A DNA stretch of 64,000 bases from Flaccisagitta enflata (GCA_965153355.1 OZ231126.1:20460001-20524000); one strand, 5' to 3'. Shown: positions 32,960-47,033, counted from the stretch's first letter. Numbers and translations are program-made. Notes: generated by a model from the letters alone, not told the origin.

Positions 32960-33240
32960 GTGTGTGTGTATTCATTCTGTATGTATTCGCTCTGTGCGTA
33001 TTTGTTCTTTGTGTATTTGTTCTGTGTGTATTTGTTCTGTGTGTATTTGTTCTGTGTGTATTCGTTCTGTGTGTATTCGTTCTGTGTGTATTCGTTCTGT
33101 GTGTGTTTGTTCTGTGTGTGTTTGTTCTGTATGTTTTTGTTGTATGTGTTTGTTCTGTGTTTTTGTTGTTCTGTGTTTTTGTTGTGTGTGTGTTAGTTGT
33201 GTGTATTAGTTGTGTGTTCGCTGTGTGACTGTAAGTAAAT
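32428..33240 (+). repeat. Tandemly duplicated (GT)n block with 16-bp minisatellite
   Basis: A unique segment (TTTTTGACAAGCCCAATGTT through CAGGCGTCCCCTGGCGGAGG) at about 32,422-32,483 reappears at about 32,778-32,841. Each is followed by a pure (GT)n tract and then by a short minisatellite of TCTGTGTGTATTTGT units, which grows to more than ten copies in the second block (32,965-33,200). The minisatellite appears to have evolved out of the GT repeat. Confidence 0.88.
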
Positions 33241-33508
33241 TATGGGGTGTGTTTGTTGTATGAGCGTGTGTGTGTGTTTTTTTTCTTTTTGTCCGTAATT
33301 GTCTCAGAGTTTTCATTGTCTGTCATGCTGTTCTTGAACCTTACCAATTTTTTTTGCTCGGTCGTTTTGCGCTTCATGTGGCCTTGACCAGATTTTAAAT
33401 GAAGTTCTTTACAACATGGGTCTTCCAGATTAGCCTTGAGATCGTGACCCCTACAATGCAAATTTTGATGAATTAGAAAACAGCGAAAGGGAAGAATTAC
33501 GGTCGAAC

Positions 33509-33699
<191 letters not shown>

Positions 33700-33884
33700 T
33701 CAGACTTTAACGTAATAACAGCAGCATTCTTTTTCGAGGTAGTTTTTGCAAGAAGACCTCATTAGTTTGTGATTGCTGTTTGGAGCAGCATTTCCCTTTC
33801 CAGTTCGCGTGCGCGCACGTGGGCCAGCATGGTCAATTGTTCTCCAGTTCGCCGTTGGTTCAGGTTGTAGCTACAGTGCAAAAC

Positions 33885-34015
33885 AAGGCGAGAAACACGG
33901 CAACATTAGTCACGGGCGGGTGGGCAGGAGCGGAAAACACCGATTTTGTGACAGACAGATCGTCGGACCAACCAACAGACTGACCGACCTCATAATGCCC
34001 ATTGTCCCTGTCTGA
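33885..34015 (+). repeat. GGAC-core dispersed repeat, diverged copy
   Basis: Contains AGTCACGGGCGGGTGGGCAG, GACAGACAGATCG and CCAACAGACTGACCGACC in the family order. The terminal TCCGCGACT block is degraded. Confidence 0.6.
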
Positions 34016-34599
34016 AATACCTTATCATGGCGTTTTAGTAAGTTTTTGCAGAAGAAGTCTGCTTCGTTCATCTAAACGTATGCCGCCATTGAGGAGACGT
34101 TTTTCTTTTTAGCCATGAATGAATATTATTACATTTAAGTAATATTAGTATGAAAATATCTTTAAAATCACATAAAAATGGCGGAAAAGCTAGGTAGAAT
34201 CATAGAAAGTGATTTTTTATATTATAATTGCAATAGCACATTCATTTATGTCAAAAAAAGGGAAAAATGTACATTTTTTGTGTTAAAATAGTAATTATGA
34301 TTGATTGCAATATCTATACATTTTGGATTAATGAGAATGAGACATAGGAATCTGATACATGAATTTCTATTGTATCATTGGTCTGAATTTGAGCTTTTTG
34401 GCATATTAAGAAAGTATTACTATAAAACGTCAATTTGTTAAAGCTTCAGTTTTGCCGCCTTAATTCATGGGGAAATTTCAGGAAATGAATGTGCATGTTC
34501 ACATGATATATCTCTTCATCATACCAAACGCTCAACCCCCTCCGAGCCGTCGCATAGCGTCGCAAGCCCATGAAGCATGATGCTGTTGTTGTCATTTTC

Positions 34600-35060
34600 C
34601 ACAATTTTAAAAATGGGCTAACTCTTGAACGCTTGGACCCATTTGCTTCACACTTGAAGGGAAGTTGTACCAAAGTAAGCTGATTTGTATCCTATGCGTG
34701 TGCTATGATCAGACCACCCCTACCAGCCCAACCAGCCTACTAGGCCCTGCTAGCCTTAAAGTGAAACATGTGGATAACTTTGGCGTTTTTCAACCGATGT
34801 AGCTAGAACTTGGTAAGAAGACTCAATGGAAGGACTCAACGTGATGCATATATATTTCAGCATGCTAACGGCCAGACTGGCCTACCACCCAACCAGCCTC
34901 CTACCTTAAATGTGAAAAACGTGCATAACTTTGGTACTTTTCAACCAAATTGGTTGAAGCTTGATACAGATACTTGAAATGGAATGAATGTATGAGACTT
35001 ATTAAAATTCGAGTGCACTAACTGGCCAAATCGGCATACCACTTAGGGCAGGAGCAGTGG
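34600..35060 (+). repeat. Degenerate tandem repeat, about 150 bp x 3
   Basis: GGATAACTTTGGCGTTTTTC (34,775) and GCATAACTTTGGTACTTTTC (34,927) mark successive units. A third, weaker unit begins near 34,612 (GGGCTAACTCTTGAACGC). Each unit includes a CCAACCAGCCT motif. Confidence 0.6.
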
Positions 35061-37450
35061 GCTCAAAAAGCTCAATAACGCTAAAAAAGTAAAAGGAGGA
35101 CTAACCAATTGACAGATAGACAGACCGACAAACAGGGGGGGGGGGGAGTCGCGTAGACCCCAACTAAAAACAATATATAATTATGTCCCGCTATAACAGA
35201 TGCAAGAGTAACGGAAATCAACCTATAACGGATGTGAAGTTATAGTCCTTTAATGTTGATTACATCTTCTTCTTTTTACTTGCAGTAACGGAACTCTATA
35301 AGAGGCTTTGTCCATCCATCGGTCTGTTGGTCCATCCATTGGTCTGTCCATCTGTCCGTCCATCCATCAGAACTAGTCAAAAAATGGGAAAACAATCGTT
35401 TTTTTTTTTTCACTTTTTGCGTATGTTTGGGTGTGTGTGGACTGTGGAGGGGGGCTGTGTAAATGGGAATTGGACGTCCGTGCCCACACCTTTATCATCT
35501 TCTTCTTTATCGTCTTCTTCTTCATCATCGTCTTCTTCTTCGCCGTCTTCTTCTTTTCTGATGCGTCATCGGCTCATCGCATCTCTAATTTCTCTTTAAG
35601 AAGGTCTGTCCATCCGTCCATCTGTCTTTCCGTCCAACCGTCCGTCCATCCGTCCGTTACGCCTCTTTTGATATCACGGAGATGACGCATCGAGTTGGCC
35701 GCCTGGGCTTGTTAATCTTCTTCTTCAGCATCGTCTTCTGTTTCTTTTTCATATTAAATTTCTTTTCCCTCAGTTTTCTTTTTCTTTTTCTTCTCATTCT
35801 CCTTCTTCTTCTTCTTCTTCTTCTTCTTCACCTTCTTCTTCTTCTTTTTCTTCTTCTTTATCTTCTTCTTTATCTTCTTCTATTCTTTCTCGGTTGATAT
35901 CGGAATCTACCCTGGTAATGCAACATCATAGACTACGCCGAAATTTCAAAGAGAGAAACAGATTCCATCTAGTTATCACTGACAGAAAAAATGGCGGCAA
36001 AATATTCGAGGGTAGTACTGATGAAAACGAGTGTAATTTTAAATTTCGGTTTTGCCAAAAAGGCACGGTTTTCTCATTTCCTGTCCAATTTTTCACGAGG
36101 AATTCAAAAATCGCGGTCTCGAGAGCCTAGGACAACGTCTTGAGGATCCTATGAGAAAACTTAGTTTTAGCCAGGCTGCCTCTCTCTCTCTCTCTAAATC
36201 TCTCTTTAATTTTTTTAAGTGTTCCCGCACATTCAAAAAGGTGTGCGGTGGGTCCCTGAAACAGCGATCATATCCGTATCGAGATTGATACATCATCTAG
36301 ATACATAGACAAAACGAAACAGTGTCAAAAACCACTCCAATGTTTCTTATTTTCATTGCAACGAAAAAGAGCCTGCGCGGCACCAAAAAGTCTCCAAGTA
36401 GAAATGACCTTACCTGTCTCGTCTTTTTGTATTCGATGGACAAATGTTTTCCGATGGGACCCGCTCGCAGCTCAAAATGAAAATAAAATTCTTTCAAGGA
36501 AGAAAAATAAAAAAACAGAAGTTCTTGTTGGTTCTAGCACGTCGAAAGCGAATAAGAGCAGTTTCAACGCTTCTTCCGTTTTACGCTGTTTAGTTTCATA
36601 TGAAAGGGTTTGTCCGTCGGTCGGTCCGTCCGTCCGTCGGTCCGTCGGTATGTCCGTCCGTTACGCAAGTGGAAAAAACGCATTCCTCGGTTGTTTTTGG
36701 CCACGATGAGATGCTATACTGAATCAAATGGTCGACAAACATGTTTTGAAGGCTTCCTTTACTACGCTGGTCGATTCATCTGTCTGTTTGTCCATCTGTC
36801 TCTCCATATATATGTCACATGTTCAATACACGCAGAGACATAACCCGGATGCATCTTTGCCAGGTCGGGCTTGTTGTTATCTTTTTAACACGAATACCAA
36901 AGAGATAGTGGTGCTTTCAGTTTGTATACGCCGTAGAAATCTAGTGATAGCGCTTAGCAAACAAACCAATTGTGATATTGTATTGGCTCTTTTGGCACCA
37001 AAAAAAGATTTTTCTTATTTTTTAGCATCGTCTGATTTCTTTTATAACAATGTTTAGACCCTATTATGGGGAAAGATAGATTGCATAGATGCGGTTGATA
37101 ATGGATCATGTACTGTATTTATCTACCCTCACCAAATCGGAAAACTGAAATGTTTAAACGTTACTCATGGGTATTTAGAAAGTCCCGCTTTACTGTCAGT
37201 ATCACTTTTACTTTGCCATTCGCTTCAGAAACATTTTTTTTTTCGTTCACTCTCTCAATAGTTCCCTCTTTTTTCTAGGATCAAATGATATAAACTCTGT
37301 TCTTGAATGAAATTTTTGTTGACAAAACCTGTCACTGTTACACTATGAAGGATCTAGGAGGGAGAAATATGTCTATTTTTGCACAAGACGGAACCTAAAA
37401 AGAAGTAAAAAAAGTAAACAAAAACAAACGAAGAAACAAATAAAGAAACA
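35061..37450. other. Intergenic, repeat-rich (GGAC family, CTT tracts)
   Basis: GGAC-family pieces in inverted orientation at about 35,285-35,370, 35,605-35,680, 36,605-36,665 and 36,770-36,810 (GTCCATCC/GTCCGTCC blocks with CTATAAGAGG). (CTT)n-like polypyrimidine tracts at 35,495-35,560 and 35,770-35,890. No splice-supported exon. Confidence 0.55.
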
Positions 37451-40699
<3,249 letters not shown>

Positions 40700-42479
40700 G
40701 TCTGAGATGAGCACAGAGAGAAGAAATTACGCGTTTGAAACATGCGCCCAATGACATGAAACTCATAACGTTCAAGCAGTTATTTTCTTGTACATCCTGA
40801 ATACTGCTTCAAATTTCACCCGGTAAAGATTATTCAGCGCCTTTCAGTCGCTCTCATCTATCTCCCCATCAGGATCACACAGTTTTGTACTTTTGGCTCA
40901 ATTGAGTACCGTTGACTATCCGACGACACTAATTTGCATAAAGCAGTGAGATAAATGGCAGTAATCTCGATTGAAATTCATTGTATGAAAAGTCGAATTT
41001 CGATGTGTAACCATATAAAAGGTGGCAAAGTGTTATAATATGAAAAAAAAACCGGTTCATTAGCAAACAAGGCCAACACCTATAAGTCGCGTGCGAGACT
41101 TACAGATTGACTTAGAATGACTTAGAATGACTTAGAATGACTTAGTTTACCTTTTATCCTTAAATGTCTTAAAATGACTTAAGGAAATAAAATTGATAAA
41201 AAAAGTAAAATGGGGACCGACCAACCGACTGACCGACCAACCAACCGATGGATGGACGGACAAAGCGGGGTGTAGAGTCGCGTGCAAGCGACAAAAAATA
41301 GTAGCACATCCTCACTTATACCTGGAAGCGTATTTGCATTTCCTTTCCATTAAATGAGATCGTGCTATCCCGTTTGGGCGCTTGGGTGAATGTCTCCCGC
41401 TGATATTCATTGGCCCTAGCTCCTATGACCTTCCTATAATCTAATTTCGGAAGCGAGGCCATCTAAATTTGCCCGTTTTGCGTGCACACAACATCCATTC
41501 TCTGCAGTTTTTGCGAAGGGGAGTCTGATGGCGCTTCGATCGAGGAAAATCGAAACTCGGAGACGGAAAACAGAAGAAACGGAAACAAAAGTGAATCGCA
41601 AAAACAACTCGTAGCTTCGCAGAAAAGAAGGACAAAATACTAAGTGAATGTGACCATCAATGATGAAATCAAAAGCGAGATGTGAAAACCACTCGTCACA
41701 TGAGAGAAGAAAAAGAAAACTAACCATTTCATTTGTAATTGACGATGATTGTAATCAACATCGACGTCAATTGTTTATACTATACATAAACTGACTCAAC
41801 TTAGTGTCTGAATTATGAATGAATTCCATAAAGGTCTCTGTCTTCAAAACAATATGGAATCTCATTGGGAGACATTTATCAAAATAGGCATTTGGAATTT
41901 GGCCTAGTTACTTGTACGCAAATTCGTCATCTATATCCCCTAAAAACCTCAACATTTCCACCAACGCCATAAGGTTGTTTTAAATATGGCGTCACTTGCA
42001 TGGACTGGAATCATCACGGACTTTTTACGGTACCCTCATCCCTAGATGTAATTTCATAGTCTCGCAATTAACAGCAACATACAGTCATACACCCCCTCAA
42101 ACTCCATGTGTCATACTGCCCGCGACTTTGTATCGTAATGTTACTCTCGTTGGTCATGTCATCTCTTGTCGTCTCATTACCCATATACGCTACGCTACGC
42201 TACTGTCCCGCCGGTGTCTTGTATCTCTTTATGACGTGCCATTTAACTAAACAAGTTCTTTTCTTAACGCCCGTCGCGTCGCATTTGTTTTTGTCAATCC
42301 GTTTTAGTCAGTGATAAAAAGCCTTGTGAAAGTTTGATAAAATGATGAAAAACTCGCGAAAATAACAAAACAAGACAATAAAGACAAAGACAATAAAGAC
42401 AAAGACAATAGTGCTCAAATCAAAACGAACATAAATGAAACTCTGAGGCGACTGCAAGTCAACAAAAAAAACCCGAACG
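40700..42479. other. Intergenic between tetraspan genes B and C
   Basis: Holds one CGCGAC/GGAC repeat (41,071-41,299) and otherwise unique AT-rich DNA. No exon with splice support. Confidence 0.5.
41071..41299 (+). repeat. CGCGAC-ended GGAC repeat, inverted partner of 25.5 kb
   Basis: AAGTCGCGTGCGAGACTTAC at left, three tandem GACTTAGAAT units, then CCAACCGATGGATGGACGGA and GTAGAGTCGCGTGCAAGCGA at right. Matches 25,478-25,671 in reverse complement. Confidence 0.82.
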
Positions 42480-42646
42480 ATGGCGTTTTTCCATCTAATA
42501 AACACTTTAGATAAAGTGTATTTCGGATTGGCGGTCGTTACTTTTATGCTATCTTTAGCCGGATTCATTTCTCCTTGTTGGATCGAAAGATATCAAAATA
42601 TCGTCCCGATGACATCCTTAGGGCTTTGGGGCCTCAGGATTGACAG
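42480..42646 (+). pseudogene. Tetraspan C, first exon only
   Basis: ATG-initiated exon of 55 codons plus two bases, ending CAG|GTGAGA: the same phase as exon 1 of A and B. It carries the first membrane segment (FGLAVVTFMLSLAGFISP), the SPCW tryptophan and LGLW. Exon 1 therefore looks functional, but no later exon (the NGYYW exon and the rest) occurs before the retrotransposon at 43,171 or after it. The gene has been cut off, or its remainder lies elsewhere through rearrangement. It is the third tandem paralogue. Confidence 0.72.
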
Positions 42647-42666
42647 GTGAGACAATTGATGGCTGT

Positions 42667-42672
42667 TGTTAA

Positions 42673-42716
<44 letters not shown>
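42667..42716 (+). repeat. (GTT)n microsatellite
   Basis: Short GTT array in what would be intron 1 of tetraspan C. Confidence 0.93.
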
Positions 42717-42717
<1 letters not shown>

Positions 42718-42718
42718 G

Positions 42719-43083
42719 GCATTCAACCACTTGTTGACATCCACGGAGAAAAAGAACCGCTCCCTTCTTTTGAAATCAGAGGAAAGGACGATTTTGCAAG
42801 ACTCGGTGAGCCTTGGGCAGCCTCCGACAACGGCATCTTGGTCGTCTTGAATTCGCTCGATGACTAATTCGTAATTTTGCAACCGCTCTCTTCCGGTCAT
42901 TGTGGTATAGACAACTAGTTTCTCGCGCCCATTGCCTTTACAACCGAGACCCAGATTTATGCGATTACCGATCCATACGGCCCAGGAGATATCATTGACG
43001 GAGAAGTTGGCCACTTGGATACTGCTAAAGCCCAAAAGAGGCGACGAGAGCGTATGGTTGATGTCTTTGACGAAAATGCGTTC
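42719..43083 (-). CDS. Orphan exon-like coding fragment, minus strand
   Basis: An open minus-strand segment of about 120 codons following TTTTCTAAAG on that strand. It has protein-like composition: FSVNDISWAVWIGNRINLG, then a Cys-containing LTESCKIV and FFFSVDVNKWLN. It runs into the GTT array. Alternating hydrophobic residues suggest a beta-sandwich domain. No partner exon was seen. It overlaps the remnant of tetraspan C's intron, consistent with a broken or shuffled locus. Family not recognised. Confidence 0.4.
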
Positions 43084-43170
43084 CTTTAGAAAATGTCGAC
43101 AATTTAAACCCCCACCTTTCAGTACTCCAGAGTGGGTTAAGCATGAAAATAACGGAAACTTAAATGATGG

Positions 43171-43466
43171 TATAAGGAGCTAAATCGTGTAACGTCCAAG
43201 CTGTGAGACCAGCTATAAAAACTCTTACTGTTATGATATTATAATGCTTTCATCCATTATGTTTCCATTCATTATGTTTTCCGTTCTTAAGTGTATTTCC
43301 ATTGCTTAAATGTGATTTGTCATTTTGCCTCTCATAGTTAAGATCCCACGTTTGTCCCCTGTGGCTTTTGTGCCCAGGATATTGAATTAGACTTTAAGTT
43401 AGATCATTGGAACAGAGGCCCTTACGATTCATCCTACAACCCGCATTTCGATTCCTTCCACATTCT
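43171..43466 (+). repeat. 5' LTR, 296 bp
   Basis: Bounded by comparison with the 3' copy: TATAAGGAGCTAAATCG to CCTTCCACATTCT. Contains a TATA box (TATAAAA, 43,214-43,220) but no obvious AATAAA. The ends are not the usual TG/CA. Confidence 0.95.
43214..43220 (+). promoter_or_regulatory. LTR TATA box
   Basis: TATAAAA within AGCTATAAAAACTC, about 43 bp into the LTR. Transcription would be expected roughly 25-30 bp further on. The same site in the 3' LTR (57,283) could drive outward transcription into ICA1. Confidence 0.6.
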
Positions 43467-44403
43467 ATTTCTTTGCATAGTTTCTAGCAGAGAATCAATC
43501 ACTCAATGAGAACATCATATAAGAACCTTCGATAGTTAAATAGTTACAATAGGACTCCCTCAAGCCATCAAGAAGTCGAGCAAGAAGCCTACGTGGAAGA
43601 AGGTAAGGACCTGCAAGATATGGGCCCTTACAACTGGCGCATCGGCATTTCTAGAACCGTTCCAGAGATCTACCAGTTCTCTCAGGTGGCTCTCATATTC
43701 TTTACTTTCTTATTTCTGAGGAACTCCTCTGGAATTTAATTTCTCATGCAACAGCCTTTCTGCCTTGAATAGGCCATCTTGGTTGCAGATCTGGCTGCCA
43801 AGACGACGGATTTCTTCCCCTCTTTCACTAATTTCCTGGTCTCCGGTGGAACCGAAACTGCTGTCTTGGACGAGTTCAGCGCTTAGTGTGTGGTATAAGG
43901 ATTGTGGATCTTTCACAGTCCGTTTTTAAGCTGGGTATACTGGTTAGATTCGTCCAACAGTCCTTCCGCAAGCGCCGGCTCGGTTTCGACTTCCGCTTGG
44001 GATCCTTAACAAGCGTATGAGGCAACCCCTCTTCGTGGCAGTTCGCGCAAGCCCCGCTCAACAAGTCTGTGAATGTTGACGGAGTTTGATTGGCTAAAAT
44101 CCTGATCAGGTACGCGTTTTTACTTCCAGTAGAGAACAAGACCTGGACGCACTTCTCATGTAGTGGTCATTCCTTGGACCTGCTCACGGACCCGTGTTCA
44201 AGGCGTGCGCTGGGTTTTGCCATAGGTTGGAGTTCCTACGCAAATCTTTCTCTTCAATAACCGATGCTGTTCGCCAAAGTGAGAGCCCCTTTACCGATCA
44301 CCCTTAATCGTATCATTTATCCCGGCACTTAAGCCACAGAGACCGCTCAATTCAATTTTTCAAGAATAAACATTAGCCTCCTAGCTGGTGTCTATCTGAC
44401 TAG
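43467..44403 (+). other. Untranslated leader of the retrotransposon
   Basis: About 940 nt between the LTR and the first plus-strand ATG of a long ORF. No TGG-initiated primer-binding site directly follows the LTR. A strong splice donor occurs at 43,603 (AAG|GTAAGG). Minus-strand frames of up to 87 codons look accidental. Confidence 0.6.
43601..43608 (+). promoter_or_regulatory. Candidate splice donor in leader
   Basis: GAAGAAG|GTAAGG is near consensus and lies before all ORFs, the expected place for the 5' splice site of a subgenomic mRNA. The matching acceptor would be at 53,400-53,404, before the third ORF. Confidence 0.45.
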
Positions 44404-45084
44404 ATGGACCCTCCTTATCGAAGAAATCGAAGATCCCAACGAAGATCCTCATCTCCTGAATCAAACTCCGCTCCAAACCGTGCTTCAACAAGCCCAAGTC
44501 GCAGATTCCGAAGATCCCCATCTGCACGCCCGCAATATCGTTTTGAGGCCCACCATCAGGGAGCAGAACACAGCCCTCTGGTCGCCAGTCTTCTCAACAA
44601 TTCGAGACCTCTCTCGCGCGACGACTTTGACGAGTGGACTAACCGGTTCCGAAACGCTGTCTCTCTCGCCTCCCCTTCACCTCCAAGAAGGCCGAGAGCT
44701 GAATACAGGAACTGGCTCCCCAGGGATCAGGCTTCGCCTAGTCCCAGTGCCACTCCCAATTCCCTGTGGGCCCCCAGCCATCACGGAAGATACTCCTCAA
44801 GACGCCGTGACCACGTCGAACGCACCAGCCGACTCATCTTTTGCGCCATCTTGGTCGTGAAAGAAGACAACCCAAACAGTAACGCGGATCAGCTGTGGCT
44901 TGCCTTTGTCCAGAAGCTGACAAACACCCCATTGTTCGACTCCGAAGAGTTGGTTCTCCAAGCCTGGGACTACGTGTTTGAAGCACCGGCAAGGTCGCAG
45001 TTTCGCATCTTCGTGGAGGGAACCGCCCAGGCAGTCTTCAACAGGATCTTCGCCTTCGCGTTGCCAACATCGCAACAAGTGTAA
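44404..45084 (+). CDS. ORF0: Gag-like accessory protein, 226 aa
   Basis: Intact frame from a true ATG, the first long ORF after the leader. The N-terminal 50 residues are Arg/Ser-rich (RRNRRSQRRSSSP). DDFDEWTNRFRNAVSLA near residue 74, followed by a WLP about 25 residues later, matches Gag's DDLDEWFEIFENAVKLA and its WLP with the same spacing. The rest is helical. I infer that ORF0 is a shortened, diverged relative of the element's own Gag capsid. It may modulate particle assembly, as truncated Gag does in yeast Ty1; that role is speculation. It lies 491 nt before Gag, in a different frame. Confidence 0.6.
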   Translation: MDPPYRRNRRSQRRSSSPESNSAPNRASTSPSRRFRRSPSARPQYRFEAHHQGAEHSPLVASLLNNSRPLSRDDFDEWTNRFRNAVSLASPSPPRRPRAEYRNWLPRDQASPSPSATPNSLWAPSHHGRYSSRRRDHVERTSRLIFCAILVVKEDNPNSNADQLWLAFVQKLTNTPLFDSEELVLQAWDYVFEAPARSQFRIFVEGTAQAVFNRIFAFALPTSQQV

Positions 45085-45131
45085 ATCGGTGTACAGTTCC
45101 TCTTCGCCTTGTTTCGCTGTAATTTTCTATT

Positions 45132-45484
45132 GTGGCCTCCTCGTCCTTTATTGTCATTGAATCCAACTCCCCTTCATTTCTAATAACTCGCCTCAAAATG
45201 GCTGAAGCTAGCCCCCCCGAATACATCGTTCGTCTCTACTCGTCACCCGCTGCCATAGGATTCAACATTTTGAGAATCGTCAACGGGGAGGAACAGATCG
45301 TCAACAGCGGCCACAAGTTACCCAATCCCAAAGCACTTGGTCTAACCTCAAGCGCGAGTTGGCCGCTCTCAAATACGCATTCGACTCCAACTCCACTCTG
45401 CTTAGCGAAAACGACTACATCGTCGAAACTGACTTTCTTCCGCTGAGGTCCTTGCTCCTTGCTGGGTTTTCCGCACCACAATAA
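45132..45484 (+). pseudogene. RNase H-like remnant with one-base frameshift
   Basis: The frame beginning MAEASPPEY at 45,198 (open from 45,132) aligns with the first strands of Pol's RNase H (AIG, then a VNGEEQ/VDGKEK block). After about 45,330 the similarity moves to the -1 frame: TWSNLKRELAALKYAF against NWSTYDREYFALLCAV in Pol, then an ETD in place of the ITD catalytic aspartate, ending at a stop at 45,484. One base appears to be missing. The first catalytic aspartate (SDAS in Pol) is also replaced. I read this as a decayed second RNase H domain. Programmed frameshifting is less likely because no canonical slippery heptamer is in register. Confidence 0.55.
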
Positions 45485-45575
45485 CAACCGAGCGTTATCC
45501 ACTTCTCTCCTTTTCCTAAACACCCTGTCATCAACACCTCCATTATTCAACTAAGATAGAGTTGCACTCTGTCCA

Positions 45576-47033
45576 ATGCCCCCGCCTCTTCCACCAACAA
45601 TTCCCTCCGTCCCAAACGCAATCCAGCTGGGTGCTCAACCTCCCCACAATCCAGTCCCCATGGTTGGTAACGACGCTGCCAACAACCAACTAAACGCCAA
45701 CCAAGGAGACGCCGCTGCAGCTGCCGACGCCGCAACTGCCGCTGCACTTGCCGCTGCCATGGCGGTAACAAACGAGAGAGCAAGCTCCATCCCAGTGGAC
45801 TCTTTCCGCTCGGGAGTGGATGACCTGGACGAGTGGTTCGAGATCTTCGAAAACGCTGTCAAACTGGCAATGAACCCTTCCTCTGATGATAGGAAGTGGC
45901 AACTATGCAAAAGCTGGCTTCCCATCAAGCTTGACTCAGAAGCTCGAGCTGTCTACAAACAAATCCCATCGACTCTCACTTACGAACAAACCAAAACTCA
46001 GCTCAAGGATCGCCTTGTTGACCCCAACGAGGTCTACAAATGGAAGGCCATGAAGACCCAAATTGTCTGGGATGGAAAGGAAAGTTTCCAGGCCTTGGCA
46101 ACTCGTGTCAAACGTGCGGTCGACAACTACGAGAAAGAGCTCGACGACAACGGCAAGAAATGGGCGTACTTCTTCAGGTTTAGGGAGTCTCTCCCTGAAA
46201 CCCCCTATCAGGACTACATTGACTTGAGCCTGACGAAGCAAGATCGCACCATTGAAAACGCCATGGAACTTGCCTCAAGAGTGAAAATGACTCAGAGAGA
46301 CAAGGAACCAGCAAAAGAGCCCAAGCAAGTCGCCTTCACTGGCCTAGCCATGGCCGACGACCGCATCGGAGGCCTCGAACTTGCTATTGCACAACTCGGT
46401 ACGGAAGTGAGAAATATGTCCGTGCAAGGAAAACCTTCCGACGACCGCGGCCGCTCAACCAGCGACGGATACAACCGGTATTCAAGGGACCGCTACCGCG
46501 ACAGCTCAGGAAGCCCCAGCAGAGACCGTCAATACAACCGGGATCGCAATGGCAACCGCCGTGACCAAAGCTATGGTCGCGACAGAGATTACCGCCGCGA
46601 TCAAGAGTCTCGTCGAGAGCCAAGCTTCAGCCGTGACCGAGACTATCGTCGTGAAGCCCCACGCCGTGACCAAGATCCCAATCGTGATCGCAATTCCCGT
46701 CGTGATCGAGATGAGCAAAATTGGAGCGGCAGGGACAACCGTAGGGACTACGACAATGGTCGTCAACGCAACAATCGCAACTCCGGCAGAGGAAGGTCCC
46801 CAACTCCAAGAACTCCTAGCGATGACCGCAACTACGGTGGTCGCAATTACAATCGCAATCGCAACCAAAGTCGCGACAGGAATCGTGGTGACCGCAATTA
46901 CAATGCCATCCAAACCGCCGATGAATACAGCAATGACAGCGAAGATGATGCCACCCTGGATGCCCGCCTGCTCTCACTTCTCCAAAAGAAGGAGTCTAGA
47001 CTGGCCCGCCAAGGTCGGAATCCGGAAAACTAG
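45576..47033 (+). CDS. gag: Gag, 485 aa, RD/RS-rich nucleocapsid without zinc knuckle
   Basis: Structural protein that forms the particle and packages element RNA. It starts at a true ATG. Residues 1-70 are Pro- then Ala-rich. Residues 70-300 form a helical capsid region (DDLDEWFEIFENAVKLA, KSWLP, SLPETPYQDYIDLS) typical of the retrotransposon Gag family. The C-terminal third is an extended Arg-Asp/Arg-Ser-rich segment with dozens of RD and RR pairs in place of CCHC knuckles. RNA binding by charge is inferred. The ORF ends GGAAAAC-TAG, overlapping the open Pol frame (-1) by 34 nt. No internal breaks are visible. Confidence 0.93.
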   Translation: MPPPLPPTIPSVPNAIQLGAQPPHNPVPMVGNDAANNQLNANQGDAAAAADAATAAALAAAMAVTNERASSIPVDSFRSGVDDLDEWFEIFENAVKLAMNPSSDDRKWQLCKSWLPIKLDSEARAVYKQIPSTLTYEQTKTQLKDRLVDPNEVYKWKAMKTQIVWDGKESFQALATRVKRAVDNYEKELDDNGKKWAYFFRFRESLPETPYQDYIDLSLTKQDRTIENAMELASRVKMTQRDKEPAKEPKQVAFTGLAMADDRIGGLELAIAQLGTEVRNMSVQGKPSDDRGRSTSDGYNRYSRDRYRDSSGSPSRDRQYNRDRNGNRRDQSYGRDRDYRRDQESRREPSFSRDRDYRREAPRRDQDPNRDRNSRRDRDEQNWSGRDNRRDYDNGRQRNNRNSGRGRSPTPRTPSDDRNYGGRNYNRNRNQSRDRNRGDRNYNAIQTADEYSNDSEDDATLDARLLSLLQKKESRLARQGRNPEN

